Translations under genes and position numbers: made by a program
In this document: in pieces, positions 60,213 through 64,000 of the stretch
Position numbering within the stretch: position 1 is the stretch's first letter
Layout: every line of letters starts with the position of its first letter
Source of the DNA: an uncultured Hungatella sp.
Lineage (GTDB): Bacteria; Bacillota; Clostridia; Lachnospirales; Lachnospiraceae
Reading direction: 5' to 3'
DNA: 64,000 nt
Assembly: GCA_910585645.1 (NCBI GenBank)
Contig: CAJUFP010000005.1
Coordinates: forward strand, 13,233 to 77,232
Notes under the pieces: model-generated
Told to the model about the DNA's origin: nothing
The model's input: only the letters and a program-made list of their open reading frames with translations
Databases searched by the model: none

Positions 60213-62900
60213 TCAGGGCGCCATATACTGCACATTCCCCGACGGCCCCGGGGCGGCGCTGGGACCTGGGCTGCTGCCGGAAGGGCTCACGTAGCCCGGG
60301 CCATAGCCCGGCCCTCTGGGGGCAGTGGTCTCCTCCTGGGATTCCTCCGGAGGGATGATGGTGGAAGCCGCTGTGTGGATGGTGCAGGTCCCGGGAAGGG
60401 AGAACACCGAGTCGTCTGTCTCCCCTGTCTCCCCGGCGGGGATGGAGATGAAGACTCTGGTGGTTCTGGCTGGGCAGAACTCCGTGGGAAGCCTGCCCGA
60501 CTCCGCGCAGACCGTTGCCGCCACGTGATTGTTGCAGACTTCCGTGGGTACGGTTCCCTTGGCGAAATACTCGGTGTACACGGCGTTGCCTCTGGGGTCG
60601 CCGCTGCAGACGCCGGCCACGGCCAGCTTGCCGGATTTGCGGCAGATCTGGGCGGTCTCGACGCTGTCAGGAGGCGTAAATCCCGTGTCCGCCAGCCCTT
60701 CATGAACCCGGGTCATGATCTTTCGCCAGATGTCCTTGTGGAAGGAGGTGCCGCCGTTCTGGGAACTTAAGTTCTGATTCATGTCGCATCCTCCCCATAC
60801 GCCTGCGGTGTAGTAGGGGGTAAATCCCACGAACCAGATGTCATTGTTGCTGGTGGTGGTACCGCTCTTTCCGGCGCAGGACATGTTGGGAAGCTTGGCC
60901 CTGGTGCTGGTGGAGGAGGGGCCGGAGCCGGACCTGGAAAACTTGCGGTTGCTGATCATGGATTCCGCCATGGCGTCTGTCAGAAGGAACGCCGTGGAGT
61001 CCTTTAAAACCCGGTGGGTCTCCGGCTCCATGGAGATCAGCTCCTTGCCGTTGCGGTCCAGGATCTTGGTAAAGAATACAGGTTTGGTGTAAACGCCGCC
61101 GTTGGCAATGGAGGCGTAGGCGGCTGTCAGCTCTAAGTTGGTGACACCCTTTGTCAGGCCGCCAAGGGCCGTGGCCGGGTTGTAGTCCGTGTCCGTCAGG
61201 GTGGTGATGCCGAAGTTCTGGGCATACTCCACGCCCAGCTGAGGGGTTACGGTCTCCATCAGGCAGCGGACCGCCACAATGTTCATGGAGTAGATGATTC
61301 CCTCCCGAATGCTGGAGTAGCCCTGGAATCCGCTGGAATACCAGTTGCGGAAGGTTTTGGAGCCTACGGTGTAGGGGGTGTCATAGTACACGGTTCCAAG
61401 GGTGGCTCCCCTGGTGTCCAGGGCCGGCGCGAAGGCAGTGATAACCTTAAAGGTGGAGCCGGGCTGCCTGGGTACGCTGGTGGCCCGGTTCAGGGTCAGG
61501 CTGGCGGTCTTAAGCCCCCGGCCGCCGCTTATGGCCTTGACCTGCCCTGTAGCCTGATCCATGAGCACAAAGGACACCTGAGGCTGCAGGGCCAGGTTGA
61601 CGCTCTCGCCAATGACTTTGTCTCCATCCGTCAAGACGGAGGCCTTGTAATTTTCGGCGTCCGCCCTGGCCTCCTCCTCGGAGTTGTAGAGGGCGTCAAA
61701 AGCCGTATCGCCCAAAGTGTTTCTGTGCCAGCTCTTGATATGTTCCTGGGAATAGTGGGTGGTGGTTCCGTCCGCGTGGGTCACGGACAGCCGATACTCC
61801 ATGGAATACCGGGCCACGGTGTAGTTTTCCGGATTATTGACCTCCTCGTCCACAATGGCCTGGAGAGCGGGATCCTGGGTGGTGATGATCTGGAGTCCGC
61901 CGCTGTAGAGCAGGTTGTGGGCCTGATTGTAGGAGTAGCCCAGCTTCTCCATCAGAGCGTCCATAACCTGTCCCACCAGTTCGTCCGTAAAGTAGCTGTA
62001 GGGCGTGGAAGTCTCCTTGGTCATGGAGTCCACAGTCTGGATCCTGGAGTATACGTCGTCCGCCAGGGCTTCCTCCTGCCTGTCTTTGGAGATGTAGCCC
62101 TGGTCAAACATATACTGGAGGATCACCTTGCGCTTCTCTTCATTGGCCTCTTTGCCTGAGATGGGGTTTAACTTGGACGGATTCTGGGTGATGCCCGCGA
62201 TGACCGCGCACTCGGACAGGGTCAGATCAGACACCTCCTTGCCGAAATACCGCCTTGCAGCCACTTTTACGCCCAGGCAGTCATTGCCCAGGTTGATGGT
62301 ATTTAAGTAGTTGGTCAGAACCAATTCTTTGCTCATGGTCTTGGTCAGCTGGACTGCCAGGTACTGCTCCTGGAATTTGCGCTCCAGCTGTTCCCCGAAG
62401 CTCTGCTCCCTGCCGCCGTTAAACACATTGTTCTTGATCAGCTGCTGGGTCAAGGTGCTTCCTCCTCCCGCGGAGCGGTCGCCGGTGAGCACTCCTTTTA
62501 CCGCCCGGAGAATGGAGCGGGGGTCAATGCCGTTGTGTTCCCAGAAACGGGCATCCTCAATGGCCACAAAGGCGTTGATCAGATCTCTTGGCAGCTCTTC
62601 ATAGGTGACCGGATCCCGGTTGGAGCCGGCCATGACCAGGGTGTCCGTCAGATTGCCGGCGCTGTCGTACACCGTGGTGGCAAACCCCTGAGGGACAATG
62701 CTCTCGATATTGATCTCCGGGGCGTCGTCGATGATCCCTTTTATCATGCCCACGCCTACGCTGACGCCGGTTGCGGTCAGGATCAAAAAGGAAAACAGCA
62801 AGGCCCTGATAAATCCCAGGAAAAGTCTGCTGGTAAGCTTGCGTGTATTGGAAGCCGCGTCGCTTAACTTTTTCTGCGTCGCTTTTTTTCCGTAGTTCAT
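60213..62900 (-). CDS. Class A penicillin-binding protein (PBP1A-like)
   Basis: An 895-residue bifunctional peptidoglycan synthase. A short cytoplasmic tail and one membrane helix (about residues 30-52) are followed by the glycosyltransferase domain, with the catalytic Glu in AIEDARFWEHNGID and GGSTLTQQLIKN. The transpeptidase domain has the active Ser in RQPGSTFKVI (about 480), the SMN motif (about 535) and KSGTT (about 680). The C-terminus is a Ser/Gly/Pro/Tyr-rich tail with a few cysteines before it. The ATG is preceded by AAGGAGG and a good promoter. It builds cell wall outside the membrane. Confidence 0.95.
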   Translation of the reverse strand: MNYGKKATQKKLSDAASNTRKLTSRLFLGFIRALLFSFLILTATGVSVGVGMIKGIIDDAPEINIESIVPQGFATTVYDSAGNLTDTLVMAGSNRDPVTYEELPRDLINAFVAIEDARFWEHNGIDPRSILRAVKGVLTGDRSAGGGSTLTQQLIKNNVFNGGREQSFGEQLERKFQEQYLAVQLTKTMSKELVLTNYLNTINLGNDCLGVKVAARRYFGKEVSDLTLSECAVIAGITQNPSKLNPISGKEANEEKRKVILQYMFDQGYISKDRQEEALADDVYSRIQTVDSMTKETSTPYSYFTDELVGQVMDALMEKLGYSYNQAHNLLYSGGLQIITTQDPALQAIVDEEVNNPENYTVARYSMEYRLSVTHADGTTTHYSQEHIKSWHRNTLGDTAFDALYNSEEEARADAENYKASVLTDGDKVIGESVNLALQPQVSFVLMDQATGQVKAISGGRGLKTASLTLNRATSVPRQPGSTFKVITAFAPALDTRGATLGTVYYDTPYTVGSKTFRNWYSSGFQGYSSIREGIIYSMNIVAVRCLMETVTPQLGVEYAQNFGITTLTDTDYNPATALGGLTKGVTNLELTAAYASIANGGVYTKPVFFTKILDRNGKELISMEPETHRVLKDSTAFLLTDAMAESMISNRKFSRSGSGPSSTSTRAKLPNMSCAGKSGTTTSNNDIWFVGFTPYYTAGVWGGCDMNQNLSSQNGGTSFHKDIWRKIMTRVHEGLADTGFTPPDSVETAQICRKSGKLAVAGVCSGDPRGNAVYTEYFAKGTVPTEVCNNHVAATVCAESGRLPTEFCPARTTRVFISIPAGETGETDDSVFSLPGTCTIHTAASTIIPPEESQEETTAPRGPGYGPGYVSPSGSSPGPSAAPGPSGNVQYMAP

Positions 62901-62939
62901 AGAAGTCCTCCTTCCTTGCGCATGTCAGGACGCTTCCTA

Positions 62940-62968
62940 ATTATAGCAAATAATCGGGGCGGAATCAA
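62940..62968 (-). promoter_or_regulatory. Promoter of the PBP1A gene
   Basis: On the reverse strand TTGATT, a 17-base spacer and TATAAT, about 40 bases before the PBP start. Confidence 0.7.
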
Positions 62969-63008
62969 GAAGGACAAAAGTGTGCTTTACTGGGGGAGGT
63001 ATCTGTGG

Positions 63009-63035
63009 TAACATAAAACCATGGTTTTTATGTTA
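63009..63035. promoter_or_regulatory. Palindromic site upstream of PBP1A
   Basis: TAACATAAAACC-AT-GG-TTTTTATGTTA, a nearly perfect palindrome with one extra T. Located about 40 bases upstream of the PBP -35, it may be an operator or a small hairpin. Confidence 0.4.
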
Positions 63036-63292
63036 TGAGTGATAGGGAGGAGAACGATTCCAAGGAGGTAGCGATCACATACAGTATGGACAGCTTGAAT
63101 CTGATTCGGGAAAAAACGGAATTAAAATGATGGTTATTGTCACGTTTTAAGTGAAGATTTAGAGGATAATTGGAAGATGGCAGAAGAAACTTTTGCGCAG
63201 GAGGAAAGGATCCGGAAGGGGATCGTGATCGGGAGAAAGCTTATGGATGAATTGACGCCGTATATTTTGAAGAGAGAAGAGAGAGATCAGCC
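63036..63292 (+). other. Intergenic region with short coding-like scraps before yigZ
   Basis: No complete gene is convincing. A 40-codon frame at 63177-63299 (starting MAEETFAQEERIRKG, ending in a frame overlapping the yigZ start) and a 31-codon frame from 63035 look like the decayed end of a larger protein, perhaps a mobile-element nuclease with a charged C-terminal tail. Confidence 0.3.
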
Positions 63293-63946
63293 ATGTTAGA
63301 ACCATACAAAATCTTATGGCAGGGCGGGACGGGGGAGCTGACGGAGAAGAAGTCCCGTTTTATCGCCCAGACCCGTCCTGTGGAGTCGGAGGAGGAGGCG
63401 GCCGCGTTTATCGAGTCCGTGAGAAAGCAGTTCTGGGATGCCAGACATCACTGTTTTGCCTATGTGTGCGGGGATAAGGATCAGATCCAGAGGTGCAGCG
63501 ACGACGGGGAGCCAAGCCAGACGGCGGGCCGGCCCATACTGGACGTTATCCTCACAAGCCAGGTCCATAACGTGTGTCTGGTGGTGACCCGGTATTTTGG
63601 AGGCACGCTTTTAGGCACCGGAGGTCTGGTCAGAGCCTATTCCGGCGCGGCAAAGGAGGGGCTGAACAACAGCCGGATCCTTGAAAAATGCCCGGGAAGG
63701 CTTGTGAAGGTCGGGACGGACTACGCGGGGATCGGAAAGATCCAGTACATTCTGGGACAGAATCAGATCCCGGTTTTGGACAGCCAGTACACGGAGAAAG
63801 TGGAGATAAGCGCCATGATCCCTGAGGAGAAGGTGAAAAGGGTGGTTTCCGATATTACGGAGTGTACCGGCGGGAAGGCGGATGTGGAGGTGGGGGAGGA
63901 AGAGTATTTTGTCGTTGTGGACGGGGAGGTTTTGCGGGGGGTTTAA
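63293..63946 (+). CDS. YigZ/IMPACT-family protein
   Basis: A 217-residue protein. The N-terminal UPF0029/IMPACT domain (about residues 10-125) has the expected EKKSRFIA, ARHHCFAYV, SDDGEPSQTAGRPIL and VVTRYFGGTLLGTGGLVRAY segments. A C-terminal DUF1949-like domain (about 140-210) follows. IMPACT proteins bind the translation machinery; the bacterial role is unclear, though some have been linked to peptidase or stress functions. Start ATG after GAGAGAGATC. It looks like a normal housekeeping gene. Confidence 0.92.
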   Translation: MLEPYKILWQGGTGELTEKKSRFIAQTRPVESEEEAAAFIESVRKQFWDARHHCFAYVCGDKDQIQRCSDDGEPSQTAGRPILDVILTSQVHNVCLVVTRYFGGTLLGTGGLVRAYSGAAKEGLNNSRILEKCPGRLVKVGTDYAGIGKIQYILGQNQIPVLDSQYTEKVEISAMIPEEKVKRVVSDITECTGGKADVEVGEEEYFVVVDGEVLRGV

Positions 63947-64000
63947 TATTGATATATAATTGAGTGAGCAAAGGCGGAGTTAGTCGTGGAGCCAGGGAGG

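Overview
The window reads as a chromosome segment from a spore-forming, Gram-positive gut Clostridium, most likely a Lachnospiraceae member (Clostridium XIVa, Enterocloster/Hungatella-like). The evidence is spoVAD and spoVAE, a class A penicillin-binding protein with a long Ser/Gly/Pro tail, a YARHG-domain envelope protein, strong GGAGG ribosome sites, frequent GTG/TTG starts, and moderately GC-rich genes with AT-richer accessory patches. These assignments are from reading alone; no database search was run.

Layout. 1-4.4 kb: housekeeping genes (3' end of a dihydrolipoamide dehydrogenase, an Xaa-Pro aminopeptidase, a RumA/TrmA-type RNA methyltransferase). 4.4-12.2 kb: a visibly AT-rich insert with a small reverse gene, a truncated HTH copy, an HTH regulator and a complete type I restriction-modification set (hsdM, hsdS, hsdR). 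12.3-56.3 kb: a very large, almost entirely co-directional accessory cluster (about 30 genes, many overlapping by a few bases). 56.3-58.4 kb: spoVAD-spoVAE with a candidate sigma-G promoter and two conspicuous palindromes. 58.4-60.2 kb: an AT-rich ATPase plus TOPRIM-like gene pair bracketed by hairpins, probably a defence module. 60.2-64 kb: PBP1A on the reverse strand and a YigZ/IMPACT gene.

The cluster at 12.3-56.3 kb is the main item of interest. It opens with a divergent unknown gene and a 1549-residue Ser/Thr kinase-NB-ARC-TPR protein, an LRAT-like hydrolase, and an XRE regulator facing a J-domain protein. Then comes what looks like the core of a contractile injection apparatus: a PAAR-like tip protein, a large sheath-like protein, an Hcp-like tube protein and a VgrG-like spike, followed by two unknown genes. 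No ClpV-type ATPase or T6SS membrane-complex gene is present. Next is a chaperone block: four Hsp70/actin-fold ATPases (one fused to a von Willebrand A domain, one SrfB-like), two adjacent proteins that share a C-terminal domain, and a coiled-coil protein. A separate cassette follows (two radical SAM enzymes, a thymidylate-kinase-like protein, a GreA-like factor, a P-loop kinase). The cluster ends with a YARHG membrane protein, a Fic enzyme with a built-in inhibitory motif, three tandem dynamin-like GTPases, an unknown protein, a membrane-anchored protein with thirteen 18-residue helical repeats, a small protein and a patatin phospholipase.

My working inference is one multi-component machine: a kinase/STAND sensor, a tube-sheath-spike device, Hsp70/J chaperones in place of ClpV, dynamins and a phospholipase acting on membrane, and Fic, LRAT and patatin as possible effectors. 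The individual domains are supported to varying degrees; the integrated system is a hypothesis.
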